Part shown: positions 32,525 to 44,310 of the stretch, in pieces
Layout: each line of letters begins with the position of its first letter
How positions within the stretch are numbered: the first letter of the stretch is position 1
Source: Ancylostoma caninum
Lineage: Eukaryota > Nematoda > Chromadorea > Rhabditida > Ancylostomatidae
Assembly: GCA_037903475.1 (NCBI GenBank)
Contig: JBAJFG010000590.1
Location: 248,001-312,000 of the forward strand
Length of the DNA: 64,000 nt
Direction: 5' to 3'
Position numbers and translations under genes: made by a program
The notes under the pieces: generated by a model
Told to the model about the DNA's origin: nothing
Seen by the model: the letters and a program-made list of their open reading frames with translations, nothing else
The model's database searches: none

Positions 32525-35400
32525 TGGGTGATGTAAGAAGAGTATCTGCCAGCATCGTGTTTTGATGATCTTAATAGCAATTTTACAAATTCTTTGTAAA
32601 TACTCCCTGGCTAGGAAGTATTTTCACGTCTCGACATTTTTTTATGGCATTGGGTAGACAGAATACTGCTAGTAATGCTCACAATCGTTCCTACAGCAAT
32701 TTTCGTCTTAGACTCTAGAAAGCCGGCTGAGCCAAAAATTTCCAGAATTTCCTCATTTGAAGAGAGTTTTGCATAGCTAAGTTTCGAGTCTTTGAATTAG
32801 CAAGTGAGGAAGCTACAGTGACGTGTTGTAATTGTACCGATAGGGCTCTAATCGGTCTTATGTTGCAAATAAGAGAGCATTCTATCCCTGTAGTTATGGA
32901 GGAATTTGTTTTACCTTTGGGACTGCTAATTTCAGGCAAATTTTCATCTATTCGAATAGTCGGTTTCGAATAAGCCAAAATTTGAATGTTTGTCCAAGTT
33001 CATCTATAACGCTACTTGGCCCCAATTAAAGAATTTAACCATTCTTCTGTGTGGAGTTGTCCAGAATGGACGTGGAGCTAGGTAAGTGATAAAGCTAAAT
33101 TACGCTTAAGGAACGTTCTTGTTTTCAATGATACGGTCCTCCTGGCACTTCTACTCCAGAACTATTATAAAATTTTTGTTGCCTACGACTTGCTGTATCT
33201 TCTGAGCCTTTTAATTTGCTAATTGGCATCAAATATAAAGTCGATTCGGCTATAATCGTTCGGCCATTTCGTCTGACAAGCACCTCTCAAATCCCTTTCG
33301 GGATCGACTTTCCACTTGAAAGCCGCTTAGGCAAGGCAAACTTTTTGCCCTAAACGAACCACACCTACTTCTCATGTTCCCCTCCTCCCTACCTTCTACG
33401 TTTACCAAGCCTAGGAAAGGCGCAAATACTTGTACTATCGACAGAGTTTATTACCTCATTATTTGCTCGGCGTCAGTGGTGTGACATTCTAGAAAACGAG
33501 GTGTATGCAATGTGTGCCCAGTGAATTATAGTGTTGACTTTGAGGGCGAAAGCGAGTGTTACTGCGACCCGCATGGAGCCATATTTCCGGGGCAATTCCC
33601 CTTGGACTACAGTGACTCGCTCAACGACCATCTTGGTTATCGTCATTCTTTATAAAAGCTTTGTCCATTTGCCGGCCGAACGGCTCAAGCTCCAGTTCCC
33701 TTCCGGATGGGGAGAGACGAACATCAATTTTCTTTTTTTTTTGGATGTTCTTCGATGCTGGTTTGCACTTTCTTACAAATCTGGCGATTTTTGAACGAGG
33801 CCTAAGCGATGATTGTACATACATAGTTTGCGTCACCCTCTCCATAATTTCGTTGCATAGGTTTGAAAAGGCTGACGTTTGGCACTCTTACGTATTCATA
33901 CCAAACATTTTGAGAGCAGGCATCATCGGCAAACCTTCTACATAGTACTTCCTCATGCTCCTAGCCCTTAACTCTCCCAGAATTCAGAATTTGTTGAGCA
34001 GAGCTTGATTCACGTAGCTTTCACAAAATTCAGCGTTCTAGTAATTGGAAGATCATTTCTAATCTACTATCTCTTTAATCCGTTCGTTATCGTTTACATT
34101 TTTAACAATATGTTTTTTGAACCTCGAAGAAAAATTTCAGTCGAACGGTAATCCTGTTTTACAGCTAGATACTTTCTGCCTTTTATATTTCAACCAAATT
34201 GGGATGAACTGTGCACATATGATTTAGTATGCCAAACGAGGTAAATTCGCAAACATATAAATCAGGGCGTTGCGTAGCGAACTAATGCATAAATTCATAA
34301 CTGCCATTTTTCCTGCAACACAACAAATTAACGGATCAACGAAAATTGAAATTTTTCGTAGCACACAGCCCCGAATATAAACTAAGTTAACTTGCTAATT
34401 TAGCCATTGAGCTGTCTTCTAGGTATCGATAAATAATTTTCTACTTACCGTTCCAACATGTGTAGCCAAGTGAAATTTCTCGAAAAGTTTCAAGAATGCC
34501 CAATAGGTAGACTGACCCACTCTCAGCATTTGTACTGCTGCATATAAATATTTATAGAAAGCTGTAGTCCTACTACTAGGTTAATCTTATTCAATTCCTT
34601 CCAAAGAACTGAGAGCTCTCTTGTCGTATGTTTGACATGATTGTATTGATAATTGTTCCATTTTCCATGTAGGTGTGATTCATAAGTGATTCCTTCTGTT
34701 TCAAACATTTGAGCGCTGCATCGTAGCTATAGTTTTACGCAGAGCAACAATAACATTTCATAGCACATCTTGAGCTTTTGATTAGTTAACAACCCCTAAG
34801 AGTTCGGTCCAAATAACTGATCCATGAGGTAGCTATTTTTTGGATGAAACATCTGCACGATCGCCGGCGCCATCGTGTCCGCACTGCTCGAAAATTCGCT
34901 TCATTCGCTACGGTTCGACGCACGGTAGTCGTGAAAATGCTGAGGTCGCGTTTTACGAGCCACCGCGATCGCCACTTAACGATGTCTCTCCATCGTCGAT
35001 TTCTCACCAATTGCTTGCGTCCTCGTTTGTTTCATGTTTACACCACTTGAAACTCTAGCCGTAGTTCTTAAGCGTTTATCTCTGAAGTAAGTATCACTCG
35101 GACTGTGTTAGTTTGTCTTTTTGTCTTCTGTTTTGTTGCTGTGGATAGCAAGATAAGTTCATGCGTAACTATCTCTAGTTTGTTTCATGCCTTTTCAACC
35201 TTCTTCACTCTGCTCTGAAACTTCTAAAAAATGGTTCAAAAGGGGCAAGGTGGTGTCAGGATGTTTTTCGAGCTTGGACCGTCCACGTGATTTGTGAATC
35301 TGTTCCAGTTCCCTGAATAATCCCTCTTCATATCGATACACCGTAAAATCCGCTTCAGAAGCGTAATAATATTTTAGTTTTCAATATTTCAGTTTAAGTC
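32525..35400. other. No recognisable gene
   Basis: A nearly 3-kb stretch of moderate AT content. A 72-residue plus-strand frame at 34840-35058 has no acceptor and no recognisable domain. Confidence 0.4.
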
Positions 35401-35429
35401 ACTAAAGGCAAGGTCCGAGCATAATTCCA

Positions 35430-36180
35430 TCTCACGAATTTCTATGGGATTCATAGCCTACGGCGACGCCTTGTACGAAAACTGTAGAAAAATCCCCAAA
35501 AAGGTCCCACTACAAACGCCTTCCATCGACCAATTTGCGAACTTTGTGCGTCCGTGCTTTCAAATGACGTTATTCCCGGCGCGCCTTACATGCTGTCTAT
35601 TGTGGCGTCGTAGGAAAAATTCGTATTCGAAAGACCAGTGGTCCCCGTGGTCCGTTTGATGGGGTGGAGAAGGTTTCGCGAAGTGTCCGTTAGGCTGTAT
35701 GTATCTGAGCGTCCATCGTTGACCAGTATGCACGCGCACGTCTACGGACACTTACCACCCGCACGCGTTGCGTCAGGCTGTTTTGCCTTCTCGGAACATG
35801 AGAAGAAACATTCGGACACGCTTCAAAGTGGTCTAACTCATTCTAGGATCTTATTAGGCATATTAGGTCAGAACTGACCTGTCCTTCCGAGGAAAAGACC
35901 AGGAACAGCCGCTTTCTATACACTGTCTTACCGCGGCCTGATGCGCGCAGGTGGTAAGTGTCCGAAAATTGCACGCGCGAAGCCTTTGTCGGTTGGAGCG
36001 CGTTTTCCCACGGTCATCGTAATCCTCGGACGTTTTGTCTCATATCCATGTAGCGGTAGAGCTTATACTGATGTCTCAAATTTCAAATACGTGCTACACA
36101 TACGGTTTGGACTATTTGGACTCCAGCGACCAAAAAAAAATCCGGGCGGGCAAGATTCTGACCAGACTTCCCCTTTGATG
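35430..36180. repeat. Dispersed repeat homologous to 29750-30240, interrupted by an insertion
   Basis: Follows the 29750-30240 sequence in order (GGCGACGCCTTG, CGTGCTTTCAAATGAC, CTTTGTCGGTTGGAGCG, CACGTGCTACACA-like) but is split by 35738-35969. The left TTAA has decayed to CTAA (AAAGGCAAGGTCC remains at 35404). Confidence 0.75.
35738..35969. mobile_element. 232-bp insertion with 9-bp target duplication
   Basis: Flanked by TGCACGCGC at 35729-35737 and 35970-35978. Subterminal inverted repeats are CGGACACTTACCACC on the left and GGTGGTAAGTGTCCG on the right. The related uninterrupted copy at 30060-30085 has a single TGTACGCGC at this point. A 9-bp duplication is typical of Mutator-like elements; I see no coding sequence. 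Confidence 0.8.
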
Positions 36181-36304
36181 AGCGACCTTGCCACCAGAAA
36201 AGGAAAGTTAATCATCAAATCACTGATTAGTTCCAGTTTTTGATTGATTTTTTTGGACTTCTATCTAAATTAAAATATGTAATGACCATGAAGGAACTAA
36301 GAAA

Positions 36305-36387
36305 GTTCTCGGAATGAATCGAGAAGAGTGTTCGGAAATATTCCATATTCCATATTCCGAACACTCTTCTCGATTCATTCCGAGAAC
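36305..36387. repeat. Perfect 33-bp-arm hairpin
   Basis: Arms 36305-36337 and 36355-36387 are exact reverse complements (GTTCTCGGAATGAATCGAGA...). The spacer holds tandem CATATTC words. It directly precedes the AT-rich TIR element at 36397. Confidence 0.9.
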
Positions 36388-36638
36388 TACTAGTAGCAGT
36401 CTCGGACGCAGGTGGGGGGAGGGGTGCGCTCCCCCCGCCTTGAGAATGGGTCGCCAAATTTTTGAAATCACTTCACAATACAAATAAAAACCTGTATTAT
36501 TGGGTTGTTCGGAAAGTAATTGGGATTTTTAGGGGTTTCAGAAAAAAGTTTATTTTCTCACAATGAAAAAACATTAGTCAATGATCGTGAAATGATGCTT
36601 CTGCTTCTTCCAGGTTGTTAGGTGGATCTTTTATTTTT

Positions 36639-36676
36639 GGCCTAACGTTTCGACGAGAACGTCTTTGTCAAAGGCC
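36639..36676 (-). ncRNA. Hammerhead-like core, left inverted end of nested PLE
   Basis: Minus strand: stem I GGCCU/AGGCC, box UUGACAA (C3 and G8 differ from CUGANGA), stem-loop II GACG-UUCU-CGUC, GAAA, ACGU, GUU. It is 38 nt long. The two core changes probably abolish cleavage. Confidence 0.65.
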
Positions 36677-36909
36677 TGAAAGTGGTGTGGAGTTCAAATT
36701 CACGTTCTCAGCTACCAAATGTTTCCTCCCTCCTGGCTAGTCCGGCATTGTTCTGGACTCACCAAAGAGAACCACTCTTAGGGGCAAGGCGAACCAACCT
36801 CTAGAATCCACCGCGTTTCGTATGTTCGCACTGATGCAGACACTCTTCGCGAACGACTGGGTGTCACTGTGCACCATAGATGGTATATAAGTGCGATTAT
36901 CGCGCCAAT

Positions 36910-37215
36910 CTACAGCTTGCATAGTGATAGGAAGGGAAGAAAGTCATTAGTGATTGACAGACATTCGTTGCGGTTGTTCATGCTCGGATTCCTTGCGGAT
37001 ATCCAGAGCGCTTCTAATGCCTTCCTCGCCGTGATATCCGTCTCGCAGCTCAATATCGTACACATAACATCAAATTCAGAACCGTTGTGTTTTTCGTGCT
37101 TGTGTTTTCCGAGCGGAGATATTAGGCTTCCGCGACGCTTACTAGCCAAATGTTCTTTAACGCGGATGCTGAGCATTCGGCCAGTTTCTCCGATATATAA
37201 CGCGCCACAGTTCAA
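36910..37215 (-). pseudogene. PLE GIY-YIG endonuclease domain fragment
   Basis: Encodes about 101 residues starting near CGALYIGETGR, then RVKEHL, the ARKALEALWI block and NPSMNNRNECLSIT, ending at TAG. These are the PLE-type GIY-YIG endonuclease signatures, matching the domain at 2700-3039 and the remnant at 17359-17545. The first GIY strand and the whole RT are absent, so the fragment is 5'-truncated. Confidence 0.88.
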
Positions 37216-37336
37216 ACATGTAAGTTGATAAATTACCCTGAGTCTCTTTGGTGAGTCCAGAACAATGCCGGACTAGCAAGGAGGGAGGAAACATTTGGTA
37301 GCTAAGAACGTGAATTTGAACTCCACACCACTTTCA

Positions 37337-37374
37337 GGCCTTTGACAAAGACGTTCTCGTCGAAACGTTAGGCC
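37337..37374 (+). ncRNA. Hammerhead-like core, right inverted end of nested PLE
   Basis: Plus-strand twin of 36639-36676 with the same sequence, including the two core substitutions. It lies 5' of the GIY-YIG fragment in element orientation, as part of the inverted copy. Confidence 0.65.
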
Positions 37375-37472
37375 AAAAATAAAAGATCCACCTAACAACC
37401 TGGAAGAAGCAGAAGCATCATTTCACGATCATCGAAATGCCCAGGTTCAAAAATCAGAGGACATGGAGATTA

Positions 37473-38501
37473 TTAGTCAATGATATATTTTCCGTTTTGT
37501 TCGATTGTCTTTCGCCATCTTTCTGGCAATTTCATAATTCCCCTCTCATAGAACTTCTGGTCTTTTTCGGCAAAAAACTGGGCTAGATGAGATTTGATAT
37601 CCTGATCATCGCTAAATGTTTTCCCATTCAAATAGTTCTGCAACGATCTAAACAAATGGTAATCGGATGGCGCGAGATCAGGGCTATATGGTGGATGCAA
37701 CATCAATTCCCAACCAAGCTCCAATAATTTTTGCCGAGACGCCAAAGATGTATGAGGTCTTGCATTGTCTTGGTGGAAAACTACTCCTTTGCGATTCGCT
37801 AATTCTGGCCGGTTTTTTTAAATTGCCTCATCTAATTTCATCAGTTGCTGACAGTAGAGGTCCGAGTTGACATTCTGGTTTCTTGGGAGCACCTCAAAAT
37901 ATATTACACCTTTGTAGTCCCACCAAACTGATAGCATAACCTTCTTTTGATGGAGATGAGCTTTGGACATCGTTTGAGCAGGTTCATCCGGTTTTGACCA
38001 TGATCGTTTGCGAGTAGCATTATTGTAGACAATCCATTTTTCATCACCAGTTACTATTCGCTTCAAAAATGGGTCGTCTTCATTGCGTTTCAAGTGCAAA
38101 TCACAGATACTAACTCGCTGCGTCAAGTGAATTTCCTTCAACTCATGTGGCACCCAAACATCTAGCTTTTTTACTAGTCCAAGTTTTTTGACATGCTCGT
38201 GAACTGTTCCAATGGATGCGTTGGTCTTCTCAGCAAGCTCTCGTACGGTTACATGACGGTTGGCTTCGATTAATGCCATCAACTGATCATCATCAACGCC
38301 TACTGGCCGACCAGAACGTTGTTCATCTTGAAGTGAAAAATTGCCGGAACGGAATTTTGCGAACCAATTGTCACATGTGCTCTGTGATAAGGCATTAACA
38401 CCGTATGTTTTACATATATCGTGGAAAGCATCAGCAGCTCTTTTGCCACTATGGAAGTAAAAAAGCAAAATGTGCCGAAAATGCTCCTTCTGACACTCCA
38501 T
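37473..38501 (-). pseudogene. mariner DD34D transposase, one nonsense codon
   Basis: A mariner-family transposase of about 340 codons, the usual length. I place the start at the Met before ECQKEHFRHI (38501); a Met five codons upstream is also possible, and the 49 residues before that are outside family length. In order: a paired helix-turn-helix DNA-binding region (NALSQSTCDNWFAKF, RSGRPVGVDDD), the linker WVPHEL, then the catalytic domain. The triad is D in TGDEKW, D in HQDNARPH and D in YSPDLAPSD, with exactly 34 residues between the last two. A single in-frame TAA follows KLDEAI at about 37815; the frame is otherwise open to the natural TAA at 37475-37473. That stop codon lies inside the target duplication of the nested PLE. 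Confidence 0.93.
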
Positions 38502-39096
38502 GTTCAAATTGATCATAAAAATGCAAATGGAAATGAAATCTGCGCACTTTCTCCAAACAGAAACACAAATACGTCCTCCTAATATATATCGAATGAAAAC
38601 AAATAATAACAGCAAAAACCTTCCAAAGCTAGCGTTTGAAAAAATTGTTTTCGAAAAGCCCAATTACTTTCCGAACAACCCAATAGTTTGTTTTCAATTG
38701 TTTGTTTTTGTTATTAATTTCAAAATATTTTTTATTGATTATTTATTATTGTAATTAACATTTTTATTGATTTTATTACCGATCCGGGTCCCCAAGGAGG
38801 AGGAGACCACACCTTTTTCCCCACCCCACCCCCTCCCTCCCAACTTCTGCGTCCGGCACTGACCAATGCAAATGAATTCACATCCATACTGTTTTTCAAA
38901 ATTCATAATCTAAGGTTTTTGCGGTTATGAGACTGTGCTTCTTTTCTTTTTTGAAGTCGGGCTGAGCCACGAATTACTTTTCCGAGATATTTTCGAGATT
39001 TGCAACAAATTACCTGCAACATTTGTTCTACAATATTTGCTTTCTTATCAGAATGAAAAAGTAGTTTGTAGTAGTGATGCTTACGCTTATGCCCTT

Positions 39097-39177
39097 GTGC
39101 TAGCTGAGCGCTCTAAGGCGATGATTTACAGTACTAGTCCCTTCGGTAGCTCAGGTTCGAATCGCGCCTTCGGCGTC
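39097..39177 (+). repeat. tRNA-Leu-like sequence (SINE head or tRNA pseudogene)
   Basis: Contains TAGCTGAGCGCTCTAAGGCG, like the D arm of leucine tRNAs, a long variable-arm-like CCCTTCGG stretch, and GGTTCGAATC. Acceptor and anticodon stems do not pair well. Downstream sequence to about 39360 may be the SINE body. Confidence 0.5.
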
Positions 39178-40876
39178 ATGTCAATCAGCCAAGGTAGTTC
39201 CCACTCACATCCTGTGACCAGTGATCTCATTTAATTCGAAAAAAAGCCACTGGTTTTGCCGAAAGTGATGCGCCCTGGAGGAGCGGTGAGTGCGGAAAGT
39301 AATACGTGCCCTCGACGGTTTACCGATGGCGGCATCGCGGGGCAAGGAAGCTAACCTAAACTCACAAAATAGCCGAAGTCCGCTCTGAGACTTTGAACAT
39401 CGGCACGTTGTTGGGAGAATCAAACAAACTGGCAGCGCTTGAGCTCTGTCGAATCGAGTTCTTCACTGTGCAGGAGAGGAAATGGTTCGGTAACAGGTCG
39501 AAGGACATTGGCCACGGCTTCAAAATACTTCAGCAATTGGGGGAGCAAAATGGTGCTGATACAGCCGTTTCTCAATGCCTCCATTGTTCAGTAGCCGAGG
39601 TGCAGCAATTCTTTGATCGCCTCATAAACGTCGTCGTCATCACCGCAGAGCGACGCCTCCTCTCTTACCCTCAGCGAAAGCTGCGCAAACGGGCTGTTGT
39701 CACCAGCTTAAGGACGACTTCTAGATGTTGCTTAATAAGAAGACTGCGAAAGTACCTCTGAAAGCACAATCGTTGTCACAGACACAATAGGAGACCTAAA
39801 GGGCAAAGTATGAGCGACAAAGTAGGCATACAGATGCTATGCAGACATTGGGTATGGAGCACACGATAGCTATGGCAAGTGTATTCTCGAACATGCTGAT
39901 TCTCACAATGTCATCTTTTACATACATCATTGAATCCTTTTTTTCATGAACTATTTAGTACGAACTTCCAAAAGCATTCAAAAGCATTCCTCATTTCATT
40001 CTACAACAATACCGCGATTAAAAAGTTAGTTACTGACGCGGAGATGTGTGAAATCGTCAAGAAGAAGCATCGGCGGCTGATCTGCACCTGCCAAAACAGA
40101 AACACAGCTACTGATACGGACCCATGGCGATAGCGACTGGAAGAGCAGGATGCCATCATAAATTTCCTCATCAAACCACCTCTCACGACCGGTAATGACG
40201 AAACTTGGACGAGTGTGGCCCTAGCATTTGTTCAAGTGATGCGATACTGAACGTTTGGGACTACTGAACCAGGTCGTCAAAGAATCGCCAAGGAAGGGTG
40301 GCAATGGATGAATGGAGTTCAGAAGAAGGTGCCCGAAGGAAACGACCGTTTCACTTTCTCGTAAGAGGGATGTCAACCGGCAGCAATAGAAGTGAAGAAA
40401 GCCTCGGAGAAAGCTTAGGCTCCGAAAAAGGGTGCCCAGTACGACGACGTCACAATAAGATAGATACAAAAAATTGAAGGTGAGCGCACCAACATCCCAC
40501 TAGCAAACTTTTGCTTCGCTAATGACGAATGACGTGGTAATTTCTCACGAACCGCAAGAAAGCAGCGAACAAGTGATCTAACTAGCCATCTGTCCGTCTC
40601 ACAATTTCTGCCAAGTTGCTTTCCAATAGAGTCAATTACCGTTGTCTAAACACGGATGGACTGGAGAGCTTGAAGTCGAGAAAGAGAACAGATCCTGGTG
40701 ATGTAGCGGTGGAGCTATAAAAGCTAAGACATTGGAGTTCAGCTGAAAGGCTGGCAAGTTTTTTTAGCAGGGTTGTCATAGAGAGGAAAGTGCTTGAGAA
40801 GTGGCAACGGAACACCATCCTTGACTAGGAGGGAAAAGGCGAAATAACTGCCAGCTCTTAGCATTACGATACATAA
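39178..40876. other. No recognisable gene
   Basis: A 122-residue plus-strand frame at 39393-39761 shows no domain I know. Frames on the other strand are fragmented. Confidence 0.35.
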
Positions 40877-41290
40877 AGGTTGTGTGCTACCTCGCCTCTT
40901 GGGTTGTGGATATCAACAGACTATAGAGCTTCTCGTCACGCTGATTCCAATGTTGTACGTCAAAGCTCATAGAAGTGGAGTAAACCCCGTTTTCGAAGAC
41001 TCCGACAGTGCAGTCGATGGACCACTTGGCGGAGCAGTCCGTGACTGTGCTGGCTGCCCACCGCGGCTGCAACGTGGCCAACACGTCTCGACGGATCCGA
41101 TCGATAAGATCAACGGCTTCGCGCATCTACTCGGCCCGACAAACTGTTCCTAATCTCTTCACGAAAAACGTTTAAAAGAGGAATATGAGGGCTGTTTTGT
41201 AACTTTTCACGTATACCGCTAAACTCAGTGTGTTGAGGAGATTCAGAATCTGCTAAAACCCAAACATGAGAACGAGGTGACACACTGCCT
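40877..41290. mobile_element. TTAA-type element, diverged, homologous to 59814-60220
   Basis: A 414-bp segment with a right end AGGTGACACACTGCCT followed by TCAA and a left end AGGTTGTGTGCTACCTCG preceded by ATAA. The interior matches 59814-60220 in order (TTGATCTTATC.. on minus; GATAAGATCAACGGCTTC on plus; GAGATTCAGAATCTGC/ATGCAGAATCTGC). Flanking TTAA sites have decayed. Confidence 0.6.
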
Positions 41291-44200
41291 TCAAACGCTT
41301 CAACGACTGCCAAATCCGTGACATCATCCGAGTTTCCACGGAACTGTATGGTGTAGTTGTAGATTTGAGGTTGCAATTGATCAAGAACCATCGTGGGAAG
41401 TGTGAGCCTGTGCATCTTGATTTCCTTGATCTGGAGAAGGTCTTCGGCCGTGTCCAGCACGAACCGTCTCATACACCTTCTAATTGCACGGCGTCTTCTT
41501 TGTCGCGGTCACCTGAAACATGCAGATGCTGACGACCTCTCTGTTGTGCGATATACGCTCAGGTTTCAGGTGACATCAAAACACAGAGAAGAGCTTGAGT
41601 GGCACACAAACCTGAAGTGAACGTCTGGTGCGGTTCGGTCTTCGGTTCAATTTCAAAAAAGGCCAAGAGCATTGTAAACGAGTTCACCGTTATCCAAGTT
41701 GATGGCAACGACCTTTCGAAGGATTTTAGTAGAACTCTCTCAGCCGATGGCAATCTATTCCAAAGTAAATTAGCATTCACTTTCCAGAAGCGTACTCTGA
41801 GCACAGTGGTACTTTAAAAATTCAATTTGTAAAATTACTCTTCTTCGCGGTCTTTCTAACCCCCGCAAACAGTATCACATACTTCTTTGCCTTTTCCTAG
41901 CTCATACTATCTCTTGCCTTCTTGCGTTTTCTCACATCACTAGTAGAAATTTCAGAGGGTTCTTTTGAAACTCAAATGCGTTACACGTGTTTATCATCGA
42001 TTAACTGCACTTCACCATGGTATCCTCCAAAATGAGATGCTATGTCTCATAACAACCACACGATTTTCGACAGTTTTTCTCACTCCTTCCTATTATCTCC
42101 CTCATTTAGTCACTCTACATATTTATTTTCTCCTACGGCTTGCCGCACCGAAAAAAATGGAGTGGGGAAGTGTTATTTTTCTTCCATGCCAATTTCTCCA
42201 CTGAGTTTAGAAAAACCAGAGCCAACTACTCAGTGTTCGGACGAGACGATAACTTTTTTTCATATTATGTGCGCGGAATATCCAAAATCAGAAAAGGTTG
42301 TCGCTTTAGAGGCAGAAGGATCGGGGGAAATTAGTGAGGGAATAATGAAGGTCATGCTATGTGCTGTTTATTGGAGGAAATCACTTTGAACACAGTGTTA
42401 TTGAAATATTCGAGTGAAACCATGTTTTCCTCGTATTTTTTTACGGAAGTTCACTTGAAGAAGGTGTCACAGATGCGATGTGACCTCTACGCGATCACGT
42501 TGTCAATCATCACTGGAGTGACGACGTCACCGATCTCCGATTTAATTGAGCGTACGATAGTTGACGAGAACTCTATACTGTCTATTCCATCACCTGCAAG
42601 CGCTCATGGTGAGTTATAAAGAATCGCTGGTGTCGCTGGTTCCCTATTAGAACGCATTTGACGTAATTGTTGGAGTATCACGTACGTATTATAGTATTTG
42701 CTACCTGAAATTGTGCTGACATCTCGCCAGCTGATCTCTCACCAACAAATAACTGGCAAATAACTGCTAGGACATATTACGAAATATGTCTGTCTGTCGC
42801 CGGGTGACTCATCGCCTCAGGAGTCGAGGGGACGGCAATTTTTTCCATTTTCGAATAGAATTCTCGGCTACTAAGGCAGAGATTCGCAGAAAAAAGATAG
42901 GGGAGATTGAGGGGGGGGGGGGTTCCCCACACCCACTGGAAACACTATTTCGCAGTTTATAGAGAATGAAAAGTCGAGGGCGTTGTGGTTGCATGCCCGC
43001 GGTTATGGTTGCATGCTTGAACTGCAACCACATTTGGAGTCCAGGTGAACAGAATCCATGCAAAACAGGCCAAGACAAACCCCACCTCCTTCATCTCTTT
43101 ACTTCTAATAACGTTTTCAGAATCATATTTCTCCATAAAACATCATTCGCACTACATCAAAGCTAACAAAATAGGCACGGTTCAAAACAGAAGAGGCTCA
43201 TATAGGACAGCTAAACTCTTTAAAACGTAGTACTTGCCTAAGAGCTCGGGAAAACAGTGTATGTGAAAGCCCCAAAAAGACATGACAGGGTAAGAAATAT
43301 CGTTGGGGGGGGGGGGGAGGTGTTGCGGCAAGACCGAGCGGTTAGCTGCTGCAGCTGAACCACTCGTACAGCCTGCCAAGATAGGTTTTTCTTTCACAGT
43401 TGTTGACGCCCCTTCCCGCCACCCTTTGACAGATTCTCTTCTCTGGATACAAGTAAAGACCAGAAGAGAATGGGTCGAAAAGTGTTTTGTGGCCGCACAG
43501 GAATTTTCCAGAAAAGCTTTGAAAACAGCGAGTCGAATGACTACTTCACAGTTCTAAAAAGAGGAATCGGTGAAAAATATTTGTTGGAGGAGAAAATGTG
43601 AAACGTTCTGGAAAAACAGAAAGGGTCACCTAAAAATTGAATTTATTTCATTCCATTCAGCCAGGAAAGGAAATTCCGTCCACAGTAATTTGACGAAAAT
43701 AAGTAGTGATGCGGATTCGCAGAAAATCACTGTCATCCGCGAAGAGCGCGAAGCCGCGCTTCGTGTGGATGACAATAATTTTCTTAAGCGGCGCTCCGGC
43801 TCGGGGGAGTTTTTTTTTCGCTTTGGCTCGGTAAAACAATGTACTAGGCAGAGTACTCAATCTGCTGAGGTGCCACTGGCGAGTCACGCTTAGTCGGAAA
43901 AACTGCTACAAAACAACTGAACAGCAATAAGCAATCTCCGCCCAACAAGCGGGGTGATTCCAGGAATAGATGGAAGAGGAAATACATGTAACACAAAGTA
44001 AAAAGGGTTCTGACCGTCCCTGAAAAGTGATAGATTAGTACTCGTAACGAGTATGTAACCAAAAGCTCCTATAAAAATGTGAGCGAGAATCTTACGGACC
44101 AATTGGAGCAGATCCCATGTTCTCTGGTCATAAAACCCGGGCATTTTTACTGTGATTATGTTGAAGTCCTCGTATGTGCCACGCAGGTTCTATAAGGACA

Positions 44201-44310
44201 TGATTATGAAGCGATGTGAAGCCGAAATGTTGGGCCGGAAATGAACAGTGTCCTCGTAAAAAACATTTCATAAGTCCTGGTGAATTTTACAAATCTTAGT
44301 TCAGACACCA
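41291..44310. other. No recognisable gene; homopolymer G runs at 42911 and 43303
   Basis: A minus-strand frame continues to 41472 with protein-like composition but no known domain. An inverted pair around GTCATCC/GGATGAC lies at about 43714-43786. G runs of 10-14 occur at 42911-42922 and 43305-43318. Confidence 0.35.

Larger units (their letters stand above)
36586..37471 (-). mobile_element. Truncated PLE nested in the mariner, with inverted ends
   Basis: Inserted at the last codons of the mariner transposase. ATTAGTCAATGAT at 36573-36585 is repeated at 37472-37484, a 13-bp target duplication. The insert has long inverted ends (36586-36770 and about 37244-37432, near-identical), each carrying a hammerhead-like core, and a minus-strand GIY-YIG fragment between them. 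Inverted terminal copies are a known PLE feature. The RT is missing. Confidence 0.88.
36500..38683 (-). mobile_element. mariner transposon, interrupted by a PLE
   Basis: TA target duplications lie at 36498-36499 and 38684-38685. The 25-bp inverted ends start TTGGGTTGTTCGGAAAGTAA and are identical on both sides. Without the nested PLE the element would be about 1.29 kb, the usual mariner size. The transposase is encoded on the minus strand. Confidence 0.95.
36397..38861. mobile_element. AT-rich TIR element, split by a mariner
   Basis: Left part 36397-36497 begins CAGTCTCGGACGCAG and right part 38686-38861 ends with the complement CTGCGTCCGGCACTG. Flanking words GAGAATGGGTCGCCAAATTT on the left, and GGGTCCCCAA and a CCC-rich tract on the right, also occur in the uninterrupted relative at 45970-46246. 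The mariner at 36500-38683 lies in the AT-rich middle. Confidence 0.75.

Noticed and set aside
34840..35058. 72-residue plus-strand frame with CPHC
   Set aside because: No acceptor, no second metal-binding pair and an equally long frame on the opposite strand.
40877..41126. Protein-like frames in the TTAA-type elements at 40877 and 59814 as conserved coding
   Set aside because: The two homologous copies differ by frame-breaking indels, so the similarity is at DNA level.
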